DNA from: an uncultured beta proteobacterium
GTDB lineage: Bacteria > Pseudomonadota > Gammaproteobacteria > Burkholderiales > Burkholderiaceae
Length of the DNA stretch: 6,493 nt
Assembly: GCA_903944255.1 (NCBI GenBank)
Contig: CAJARE010000066.1
Location: 1-6,493, forward strand
Direction of reading: 5' to 3'
Under the pieces are notes generated by a model, which saw nothing but the letters and a program-made list of their open reading frames with translations, did not search any database and was not told the origin of the DNA. The position numbers were made by a program, and so were the translations under genes. Below are positions 1 through 5,001 of this stretch, piece after piece. The stretch's first letter is position 1. Each line of letters begins with the position of its first letter.

Positions 1-464
1 AGCTCTTTACTTCAATGGCCGGTATTAAGATGGTGCACGTGCCGTATAAGGGAGATGCACCAGGCCTTGTAGATGTGATGTCGGGGCAGGTGACTGTAGC
101 GCTTCCTACGGCAATAGCAGCAGCTCCTTCTGTGCGTTCAGGACAATTGCGAGCACTCGCCGTGACAAGTAATAAGCGCCTGCCATCTTTCCCTGATGTC
201 CCAACAGTTGCTGAAACTCTTCCTGGATTTGAGGCGGTCTCCTGGGGCGGTATTATGGCCCCCGCTGGCACGCCTCCCGCAATTATTAATCGCCTCAATG
301 CAGAAATTTTAAAAATTTTGAAGATTCCAGAGGTGGCAGAAAAGCTCAAAGGATTGGGTGCTGAAATTGTAGGTTCTACGCCAATGCAGTTTGATGCTTA
401 CGTCAAATCTGAGATCGCTAAATGGGGAAAAGTAGCGCGTGATAACAACGTAACGCTAGATTAA
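1..464 (+). CDS. Bug/TctC-family tripartite tricarboxylate receptor (C-terminal part, cut by window edge)
   Basis: This is the C-terminal half of a periplasmic solute-binding protein of the Bug (TctC) family, which binds small carboxylates outside the inner membrane. The frame is open from base 3 to the TAA at 462-464, giving about 153 residues; the ATG at 15 is internal, because the codons before it (LFTS) continue the family pattern. Visible family signatures are MVHVPYKGDAPGLVDVMSGQ near the left edge, LRALAVTS followed by FPDVPTVAETLPGFEAVSW, then APAGTPPAIINRLN and a lysine/glutamate-rich C-terminal helix. About half of the usual 320 residues, including the signal peptide and first lobe, lies outside the window. 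The dioxygenase gene starts 64 bases downstream with no clear terminator between, so the two may be co-transcribed. The ligand cannot be read from sequence. Family assignment is firm. Confidence 0.93.
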   Translation, partial: LFTSMAGIKMVHVPYKGDAPGLVDVMSGQVTVALPTAIAAAPSVRSGQLRALAVTSNKRLPSFPDVPTVAETLPGFEAVSWGGIMAPAGTPPAIINRLNAEILKILKIPEVAEKLKGLGAEIVGSTPMQFDAYVKSEIAKWGKVARDNNVTLD

Positions 465-487
465 TATAAGTGTTATGTCTTTGAGTA

Positions 488-496
488 ACTTAAAGT
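488..496. promoter_or_regulatory. Short near-palindrome ACTTAAAGT upstream of the dioxygenase
   Basis: ACTTAAAGT lies 32 bases before the dioxygenase start. Its reverse complement, ACTTTAAGT, also forms the core of the palindrome at 1521-1533 upstream of the AEC transporter; the 13-base contexts agree at 11 positions. A shared operator is possible, but nine AT-rich bases recur easily by chance. Confidence 0.2.
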
Positions 497-528
497 GATC
501 TATATTTGATATACAAGCGAGATAGAAT

Positions 529-1395
529 ATGCTGATAACCTTTAAGAAGTTGCACCCAAGCTTCATGGCTGAGGTAAGTCCAGTTGATTTGCGTGAAGTA
601 AGCGATGAAGCTACGCTTGAGATGATCCACAAAGGGATGTCGGAATATGGCGTCTTGGTTTTCAAGGGTCAGAAGTTCTCGCACCAGGATCAACTTGATT
701 TTGCACAACGCCTCGATGGTGAGCTACATTCCAAAACATCTAACTCAGCAGTAAGTAAAAATCGTTTTGGAAATGATGCGCTAACTGATATTTCAAATGT
801 GACTCAAGATGGAGATATCATCTCGGCGAACGATCGGCGCCGCATGAATAATATTAGTAATCGCATATGGCATACCGATGCATCATTCGTGAATCCAGCC
901 GGTCGTTATTCGATGCTCTTTGCCCGCAATATTCCTCCAGTGCGCGCTGATACCGAATTTGCTGACATGCGTGCAGCTTATGATGAATTAGATGAGCAGA
1001 CCAAAAAGATCATTGCTGATTTGCACGTGTTTCACTCGATTGTGTATTCTCGACATACGATGGGATTTGATTTTGCTGAAGAGGAGAAGGCTAAGCTTCC
1101 AGGGGCAACCCAACCTTTGGTAAAAATGATTGAAGGCTCCACGCGTAAGGCGCTTTATTTAGCTTCTCATGCAGACTACGTTGTTGAGTGGCCTGTACCT
1201 GAGGGCCGTTTGTTACTGAAGGACTTAATGGAACATGCAACGCAGCCAAAGTTTGTTCATTATCACGAATGGACTCTTGGGGATCTGGTGATTTGGGATA
1301 ACCGCACCACCATGCATAGAGCTCGCCCATTTGATGATATTACCTACAAGAGGGAGTTAACTCGGGTTACTACGTTAGATATTCCGCGCAGATAG
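529..1395 (+). CDS. TfdA/TauD-family Fe(II)/2-oxoglutarate-dependent dioxygenase
   Basis: This is a cytoplasmic non-heme iron oxygenase that couples 2-oxoglutarate decarboxylation to hydroxylation of a substrate. The 288 residues match TfdA (2,4-D dioxygenase, 287 residues) in length and end to end in pattern, from LHPSF near the N-terminus to RRELTR-like KRELTRVTTLD at the C-terminus. The iron ligands are visible as H115-x-D117 in IWHTDASF and H263 in TTMHRARPF. T142 (DTEF) and R275 fit the 2-oxoglutarate-binding positions. The ATG at 529 is chosen because the protein aligns with TfdA from its first residues; the ribosome site (GAGA) is weak. A Bug receptor gene lies 64 bases upstream, which suggests an oxidised organic acid or aryloxy/alkyl substrate brought in by that receptor. 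True 2,4-D activity should not be assumed: TfdA-like proteins are widespread in bacteria never exposed to herbicides. Family is secure, substrate unknown. Confidence 0.93.
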   Translation: MLITFKKLHPSFMAEVSPVDLREVSDEATLEMIHKGMSEYGVLVFKGQKFSHQDQLDFAQRLDGELHSKTSNSAVSKNRFGNDALTDISNVTQDGDIISANDRRRMNNISNRIWHTDASFVNPAGRYSMLFARNIPPVRADTEFADMRAAYDELDEQTKKIIADLHVFHSIVYSRHTMGFDFAEEEKAKLPGATQPLVKMIEGSTRKALYLASHADYVVEWPVPEGRLLLKDLMEHATQPKFVHYHEWTLGDLVIWDNRTTMHRARPFDDITYKRELTRVTTLDIPRR

Positions 1396-1411
1396 TTAGA
1401 CCTCAGAGGGC

Positions 1412-1489
1412 TGCTACTTTGTGGGCTAGGAGGATCATTGTGCGATCAATAATGTACTGTATGAGTTTTTTATAGACTACAAAGTAGCA
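1412..1489. repeat. 78-bp segment bounded by an 11-bp perfect inverted repeat
   Basis: TGCTACTTTGT at 1412-1422 is the exact reverse complement of ACAAAGTAGCA at 1479-1489, with 56 bases between. It starts 16 bases after the dioxygenase stop. In RNA it could close a long stem at the 3' end of that message, but the bases that follow (CCAAAAAAATC) are A-rich rather than U-rich, so it is not a standard intrinsic terminator on the + strand. I see no flanking target-site duplication, so a miniature transposable element is only a possibility. The repeat is certain; its role is not. Confidence 0.6.
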
Positions 1490-1520
1490 CCAAAAAAATC
1501 TTTTGAATGGTTTTTAAGTA

Positions 1521-1533
1521 TTACTTTAAGTAA
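1521..1533. promoter_or_regulatory. 13-base palindrome, operator-like, before AEC transporter
   Basis: TTACTTTAAGTAA is a perfect dyad (TTACTT, one central base, AAGTAA). TTTAAGTA also occurs twice in tandem here, at 1513-1520 and 1525-1532, 12 bases apart. It lies about 34 bases upstream of a TATAAT box, where a regulator of the transporter could bind. No regulator gene is in the window to pair with it. Confidence 0.35.
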
Positions 1534-1542
1534 CGCTGGGCA

Positions 1543-1572
1543 TGCTACTTATATCTAAAAACTAAATATAAT
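1543..1572 (+). promoter_or_regulatory. Possible sigma-70 promoter for the AEC transporter
   Basis: A perfect TATAAT occurs at 1567-1572. The best -35 candidate, TGCTAC at 1543-1548 with an 18-base spacer, is poor. Transcription would begin near 1579 and leave a leader of about 58 bases before the ATG at 1637. The region is AT-rich, so a chance TATAAT is plausible. Confidence 0.35.
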
Positions 1573-1636
1573 TTGGGATAAAGTAAATCTAGCTATTAGC
1601 CAACTTCGATAGCACAAAACTACAGTTAGGGTACTC

Positions 1637-2605
1637 ATGTTGAATAACGAACTACCGCTTTTTATACCTGTTATTCAATTTATTCTCATTTTTATCCTGA
1701 TGGCGTCTTCAGCTTTATGGTTGAAATATAGAGGGGTATTAAGTGAGACACATGCGCCTGTAATTTCTAGAATGATTACCGATTTTGTTTTGCCTGCGCT
1801 TATTTTTTACAAAATGAGTAATGTTTCGCCAACGCGACTTCAAATTGATGCTTCATTAGCTATCATTGGTTCGGAGCTGATCACAGGAATCATTGCATAT
1901 TTGATCGGACGCTTTGTAATCAAGTTTAATAAAGGTGCATTAGGCACATTTATTTTGGCATCAACTTTTGGCTCAATCAGCATGATGGGCCCAACCTTAA
2001 TTCAAGTTGTTTTCCCCAATAATGATGAAGCTCTAGCAACAGGAATTACTATATCTCAGCTAGCTGTTGGGTTACCAATTAATACCATCGGGGTATTAAT
2101 AGCAATATGGTTTGGAAGCCAAAGTACTAAAGTAGATTTAGGTCAGATTTTTAAGATATCCATTTTGAATCCACCGGTAGTAGCTTTTTTTGCGGGGTCA
2201 TTATGGTCTTTATTTTCGTTGCCTCATACAGGGTTTATCTTAACTATATTTTTTGGCGCATTACAATTTTCAGGTATTAGCCTAACTCTTCTTGTTGCTC
2301 TTTTAACAGGATTAACGCTGAAAAGAATGGAGCGAAAGGATTTTGGCTTACCACTTTTCGTCTGCGCAACACTGCTTTTAATATTACAACCCATTATTGC
2401 TCAAGAACTTGATCTCATTACGGGACATATGGAGAGTATGACTTCAGTTTTACTACTTCTTTTAGGGGCCATGCCGGCTTCCCCATTAGTTATTGTGTAT
2501 TCAGTTCGCTATGGCTGTGACGTTGATCTTGCTAGCAAGTTAGTGGTCAGTACTTGTGTTTTAAGTATCCTTACCCTTCCTATTCTTGCTTATGTATATT
2601 TTTAA
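1637..2605 (+). CDS. AEC (auxin efflux carrier) family transporter
   Basis: This is an inner-membrane secondary transporter of the AEC family, whose bacterial members move dicarboxylates such as malate or malonate. At 322 residues it has the usual length. I count about ten hydrophobic segments, near residues 7-29, 43-62, 73-93, 101-123, 138-160, 173-194, 199-227, 237-256, 268-290 and 302-320. Family signatures are DFVLPALIF (residues 49-57) and, near the C-terminus, GAMPASPL followed by RYGCDVDLAS and a final helix. The ATG at 1637 is preceded by TTAGGG and places the first helix correctly. By hand count, sampled lines of this gene have 35-37% GC (1681-1740, 2041-2100) against 45-48% in the dioxygenase and hydratase genes, hinting at a different origin. 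It has its own upstream gap and possible promoter, so it is probably transcribed separately. Substrate and direction of transport cannot be inferred. Confidence 0.88.
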   Translation: MLNNELPLFIPVIQFILIFILMASSALWLKYRGVLSETHAPVISRMITDFVLPALIFYKMSNVSPTRLQIDASLAIIGSELITGIIAYLIGRFVIKFNKGALGTFILASTFGSISMMGPTLIQVVFPNNDEALATGITISQLAVGLPINTIGVLIAIWFGSQSTKVDLGQIFKISILNPPVVAFFAGSLWSLFSLPHTGFILTIFFGALQFSGISLTLLVALLTGLTLKRMERKDFGLPLFVCATLLLILQPIIAQELDLITGHMESMTSVLLLLLGAMPASPLVIVYSVRYGCDVDLASKLVVSTCVLSILTLPILAYVYF

Positions 2606-2761
2606 AAAAGAATCAATTAGAACTTCTTTACAGAATTACTTGGTTTGGGTTGAAGTATTTAAGTTAGTTGGTAGTAATAAAAATCGATACTTAGGAACAT
2701 GACTCACTACATGGAGTTATTGGTTATTAAACAGCCTTGGAATTGAATTATCTTTATGGCT

Positions 2762-2806
2762 CTCATCATCCTTTGGTCCCAGGTTTAAGTCCTGGTAGGC
2801 CTACCA
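2762..2806 (+). pseudogene. 3' half of a tRNA gene (CAT anticodon), probable attachment-site remnant
   Basis: The bases follow tRNA geometry exactly. They give an anticodon loop CTCATCA (2762-2768, anticodon CAT), a 3' anticodon strand TCCTT, a 5-base variable loop TGGTC, and a T stem CCAGG (2779-2783) pairing with CCTGG (2791-2795) around a 7-base loop TTTAAGT. The acceptor strand TAGGCCT, discriminator A and CCA (2804-2806) complete it. The five bases before the loop (TGGCT) do not pair with TCCTT, and no AGGCCTA-like 5' acceptor strand is found upstream, so the 5' half is absent. The T loop has T where TTC is nearly universal, so decay has begun. From memory the pattern best fits betaproteobacterial tRNA-Ile2(CAU) or a Met tRNA. 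A lone tRNA 3' half is the typical displaced end of a tRNA-targeted genomic island or prophage. Confidence 0.8.
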
Positions 2807-3030
2807 GCAAAGTAAACCCTCATCAGCAGTAGTGGGGGGGATTTTATTCTGCAATCTATTGGCCATACATCGTCACACCACCACCAATCTTTTTCATCCC
2901 GTTTGTACTCAATGTCAGGATCGGACTGTCTTTTCTTAGACTCTTTCTGATGAGACGTACTCTGTTCCTGCTCTTGCTCTAACTTCCGAGAAAGATATTT
3001 GAGTTTACTGATGATTTCTATATTGCCCAT
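2785..3030 (-). CDS. Hypothetical charged small protein (doubtful)
   Basis: I do not recognise this reading frame. From the ATG at 3030 it encodes 81 residues; an in-frame ATG at 3072 would add 14 but would overlap the upstream membrane-peptide gene. It has a helical, charged stretch rich in E, Q, K and S (RKLEQEQEQ, then HQKESKKRQ), followed by a tryptophan/aspartate-rich patch (DWWWCDDVW). The last residues (FAGRPTRT) are translated from the antisense of the tRNA fragment and the stop lies in its T loop. The start at 3030 is 7 bases after the stop of the peptide gene, so translational coupling is conceivable, but no good ribosome site is visible. It could be real, truncated or spurious. Confidence 0.35.
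   Translation of the reverse strand: MGNIEIISKLKYLSRKLEQEQEQSTSHQKESKKRQSDPDIEYKRDEKDWWWCDDVWPIDCRIKSPPLLLMRVYFAGRPTRT
2792..2807. repeat. 16-bp perfect palindrome spanning the tRNA fragment's 3' end
   Basis: CTGGTAGGCCTACCAG is self-complementary. It covers the T-stem 3' strand, the acceptor strand and CCA, plus one base beyond the tRNA. It may be a by-product of a T-for-C change in the acceptor strand, or a core site for a recombinase. Confidence 0.6.
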
Positions 3031-3037
3031 TAGATGT

Positions 3038-3145
3038 TTAATGGTCTTTGTCTTTTGGCCCACGGCTGCCATAGATAATGATAAGGAGTGTCACAATTGC
3101 CACTCCTGAAAATATCATGCCAAGTGTCACACTAGTAATTTCCAT
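3038..3145 (-). CDS. Small single-pass membrane peptide, 35 residues
   Basis: The ATG at 3145 is preceded by AAAGGAG with 9 bases between GGAG and the start, the best ribosome site among the minus-strand genes and the reason for choosing it over longer in-frame starts up to 3313. The peptide begins MEITSVTLG, has one hydrophobic segment (about residues 7-26, MIFSGVAIVTLLIIIYG) and ends in a charged tail (SRGPKDKDH). This is the form of small inner-membrane subunits or regulators that attach to a larger complex, such as those of oxidases or transporters, but there is no sequence signature for any of these. It lies between a 67-residue gene upstream (91-base gap) and a doubtful charged ORF downstream (7-base gap). 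I do not recognise a family. Confidence 0.6.
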   Translation of the reverse strand: MEITSVTLGMIFSGVAIVTLLIIIYGSRGPKDKDH

Positions 3146-3163
3146 CTGTTTAACTCCTTTTAG
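3146..3163 (-). promoter_or_regulatory. Strong ribosome binding site of the 35-residue peptide
   Basis: Read on the minus strand, CTAAAAGGAGTTAAACAG precedes the ATG. AAAGGAG is close to the ideal Shine-Dalgarno sequence and fixes the start at 3145 rather than at the longer in-frame starts. Confidence 0.6.
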
Positions 3164-3236
3164 AAATAATTCTTGAACTAGATTAGCACTTTTATTGGGA
3201 TTTAGTAAGCAAGTGAAAGTATTCTTAAAATAAGGG

Positions 3237-3440
3237 CTAGCGCCTGCGGCGTTTCTTCCATTGATAAGCTTCGCCGTTCGGGAGCTTGCCATCAATAATG
3301 CCATCGGCTCCAAACTTACCTACAATTTCTGAACCATTCAATTGAATCGTCACAAACTCACCTAATTCCTTAGCCCATGACATAGCTTGGTCTAGGGTAT
3401 CAAATTCATAGGTTTCGGAGTTGTGTTTTACGGTGATCAA
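3237..3440 (-). CDS. Hypothetical protein, 67 residues, TTG start
   Basis: I do not recognise a named family. The 67 residues read like a real small soluble protein: ITVKHNSETYEFDTLDQAM, an amphipathic stretch (SWAKELGEF), then beta-like VTIQLNGSEIVGKFGADGII, and a basic end, QWKKRRRR. The pattern of short strands and one helix would suit a compact alpha/beta fold, and the run of four arginines could bind nucleic acid; both are inference. The first available start is TTG at 3440-3438; the frame is open upstream to a TAG near 3500 but holds no ATG or GTG, and the ribosome site is weak. It heads a possible minus-strand group with the 35-residue peptide. No clear terminator follows; the GGCGCTAGCC just past the coding end can form only a three-pair stem. 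Confidence 0.55.
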   Translation of the reverse strand: MITVKHNSETYEFDTLDQAMSWAKELGEFVTIQLNGSEIVGKFGADGIIDGKLPNGEAYQWKKRRRR

Positions 3441-3868
3441 CTTGAATTTGCTCGAATCAAAAATGTTATCACTTAATATGCGGGCTTTTAAACGAGCCTA
3501 AAAGTTTTATGATGAAATTGTCAGTTTAATCAAGGATTGCGCTCGCTAAGGGAGTCTCTCTGCTAAAAACATGCATCAGATGTTCTAATCCCCTCGTCTG
3601 TGCCAAGTCAATTCCTTATAAGACTTAGGTCGCACGCTCGAATTGTGCTGGGTAGGCCAAAAATCCTATATAAAACAATCGCTCACTTCATCAAGAGGGA
3701 TATAAAAGTCCATTACACTCTTTGCTTTATAGGTTATAGAATGGGCATAGTCAATTTGTCCTTAAAACGAATGTTTAAAAAAGCCCAAACAACCGTTGTA
3801 TTGCGCGAAAAAGAGCCCTTCTTAGTTGGTAGGGTAGGCACTACCAGTTGGTAAATACCTTACAAGAT
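3441..3868. other. Intergenic region without convincing genes
   Basis: I see no supportable gene in this 428-base stretch. A GTG-started + strand frame at 3600-3854 has no ribosome site and an unremarkable basic translation. A short minus-strand frame around 3530-3620 reads DLAQTRGLEHLMHVFSRETP before a stop and could be a gene relic. TTACAC (3713-3718) and TATAGA (3735-3740), 16 bases apart, form a weak promoter candidate for the downstream receptor and hydratase genes. An imperfect hairpin sits at 3826-3847. The stretch looks like decayed sequence between a minus-strand and a plus-strand unit. Confidence 0.5.
3826..3847. repeat. 7-bp hairpin resembling the end of the tRNA fragment
   Basis: TTGGTAG (3826-3832) can pair with CTACCAG (3841-3847), one pair being G-T, around an 8-base loop. 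The inner bases GGTAGGCACTACCAG (3833-3847) equal GGTAGGCCTACCAG at 2794-2807 except for one inserted A. No T-run follows, so it is not a standard terminator. A second attachment-site scar or chance are both possible. Confidence 0.35.
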
Positions 3869-3994
3869 TCAATCTTAATGGCAACCAGTTCAACTAACGC
3901 AGTAGGCTCCCACTTGTTTGCAAATCAAGGATTCGGTAGTGCCAAAGATTTCACACCAGTAGTGTTGTTATGCACTATTTCAAATAGAAAGTAA
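3869..3994 (+). pseudogene. Relic of a second Bug/TctC receptor gene
   Basis: In the frame of the ATG at 3878 this encodes SILMATSSTNAVGSHLF, then NQGFGSAKDFTPVVLL and a TAA at 3992-3994. The stretch lines up without gaps on residues 88-123 of the intact receptor just downstream (LMVAANAL, then FDIDKDITPIAMIG), sharing about 10 of 35 residues, including L-M, F, K-D and T-P. It resembles the general Bug consensus (LLMATSSTHA, VKDFTPVSLL) even more closely. The rest of the gene is missing: a TAG at 3830-3832 closes the frame upstream and the stop comes far too early. The relic ends 5 bases before the ATG of the intact gene, so a deletion apparently fused an older receptor fragment to the present operon's front. 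The assignment rests on short similarity but the motif is characteristic. Confidence 0.65.
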
Positions 3995-3999
3995 TTTTT

Positions 4000-4965
4000 A
4001 TGAAAAAAATTCTATTCAGCTTCTTGCTCCTAGCCAATCTTCCTTTTGCTAGCAATTTGATGGCTCAAGATTATCCAACTAAATCCATTAAGATTTTAGT
4101 TGGATATGCCCCCGGTGGCGCAGTTGATATGGTTGCTAGAACTTTAGGTCAAAGCATCTCAGCCCCTCTTGGTCAGTCGATAGTGATTGAAAACAAGCCA
4201 GGAGCTGGGTCAAATATTGCCGTTAAGCAATTGATTGATAGTCCACCTGATGGGTACACCTTAATGGTTGCTGCAAATGCCTTGGCGGCAAATATGTCCT
4301 TGTATAAGCCACAACCCTTTGATATCGATAAAGACATTACGCCAATTGCCATGATTGGCCGCGTACCTGTAGTGCTCGCAGTCCCTGCTGAAAGTAAGTA
4401 CCAAAAATTATCTGATTTGATCAGCGCTGCAAAGGCGAATCCTGATTTTATTACCTATGGAACCCCTGGTAATGGCGGTGCGCCACATATGGCCATCAAA
4501 CTTTTCGAGCAATCCTCCGGGATTTCTTTAAAACAAATTCCTTACAAAGGTGGAGCTCCTGCGATTACAGATCTGATTGGGGGGCAGTTAGATTTGGTTG
4601 CCGTAAACATGTTGGAAATTGCGCCGCATGCCAAAAGTGGCAAACTAAAGATTATTGCCGTTATGAGCGCAAAGCGTTCCCCAATATTTCCAGAGGTACC
4701 CACGGTAGCGGAATCTGGCTTTCCAGGTTTTGAAGCCTCTGTGTGGTACAGCTTAATTGCACCTGCGAAGACTCCAGCATCTATTGTGAAGACACTACAT
4801 GCTCAAGTTGAGAAAGCATTGCAGTCTAAAGAGATGTTGGAGCGATTGGGTTCTATTGGTGGAGAGGTAAGTCCTGGGACTACTGCTCAAGCAGCTTCTT
4901 TTTTAAATTCGGAGCGTAGGCGTTACGAGAAACTAGTGCGTGAAGCCAATATTAAGCCAGACTAA
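4000..4965 (+). CDS. Bug/TctC-family tripartite tricarboxylate receptor, complete
   Basis: This is an extracytoplasmic solute-binding protein of the Bug family. At 321 residues it has typical length. The N-terminus is a classic signal peptide: MKK, a hydrophobic core (ILFSFLLLANLPFA) and a likely cleavage site after LMA (residue 22), leaving mature QDYPTKSIKILVGY. Family motifs follow in order: YAPGGAVDMVARTLG (36-50), IENKPGAGSNIA (63-74), PPDGYTLM (82-89), YGTPGNGGAPH, QIPYKGGAPAITDLIGGQLD, FPEVPTVAESGFPGFEASVW and APAKTPASIV. In this family the paired loops cradle carboxylate ligands. The ribosome site (AGAAAG) is weak. The hydratase starts 36 bases downstream with a good ribosome site, so they form a likely operon; the ligand may therefore be an aromatic or tricarboxylic acid entering the LigJ pathway. 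No TctA/TctB membrane genes are present, which is common for Bug proteins. Confidence 0.95.
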   Translation: MKKILFSFLLLANLPFASNLMAQDYPTKSIKILVGYAPGGAVDMVARTLGQSISAPLGQSIVIENKPGAGSNIAVKQLIDSPPDGYTLMVAANALAANMSLYKPQPFDIDKDITPIAMIGRVPVVLAVPAESKYQKLSDLISAAKANPDFITYGTPGNGGAPHMAIKLFEQSSGISLKQIPYKGGAPAITDLIGGQLDLVAVNMLEIAPHAKSGKLKIIAVMSAKRSPIFPEVPTVAESGFPGFEASVWYSLIAPAKTPASIVKTLHAQVEKALQSKEMLERLGSIGGEVSPGTTAQAASFLNSERRRYEKLVREANIKPD

Positions 4966-4986
4966 TTTTTGCTGCCATCAGCACCA

Positions 4987-4994
4987 TAAAGGAA
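4987..4994 (+). promoter_or_regulatory. Ribosome binding site of ligJ
   Basis: TAAAGGAAAG followed by about 8 bases and ATG at 5002 is a good Shine-Dalgarno match. It supports this start, which also places the metal-binding His-x-His at residues 6 and 8 as in known LigJ. Confidence 0.5.
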
Positions 4995-5001
4995 AGAATA
5001 G

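Noticed and set aside
456..708. Minus-strand frames over the start of the dioxygenase gene
   Set aside because: They lie opposite a well-supported coding region and show no family features.
1091..1330. Minus-strand frame of 79 codons inside the dioxygenase gene
   Set aside because: It is antisense to conserved TfdA-family sequence and has no ribosome site or recognisable motif.
3530..3620. Short minus-strand frame reading DLAQTRGLEHLMHVFSRETP
   Set aside because: It looks protein-like, but it is under 30 codons between stops and I could not match it to any family.
3550..3660. tRNA-like bases (TTCTAATCC, and GCAC...GTGC near 3630)
   Set aside because: No T stem or acceptor pairing can be drawn around them, unlike the fragment at 2762-2806.
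3600..3854. Plus-strand 84-codon frame starting with GTG
   Set aside because: No ribosome site, basic low-information translation, and it overlaps the hairpin; nothing supports it as a gene.
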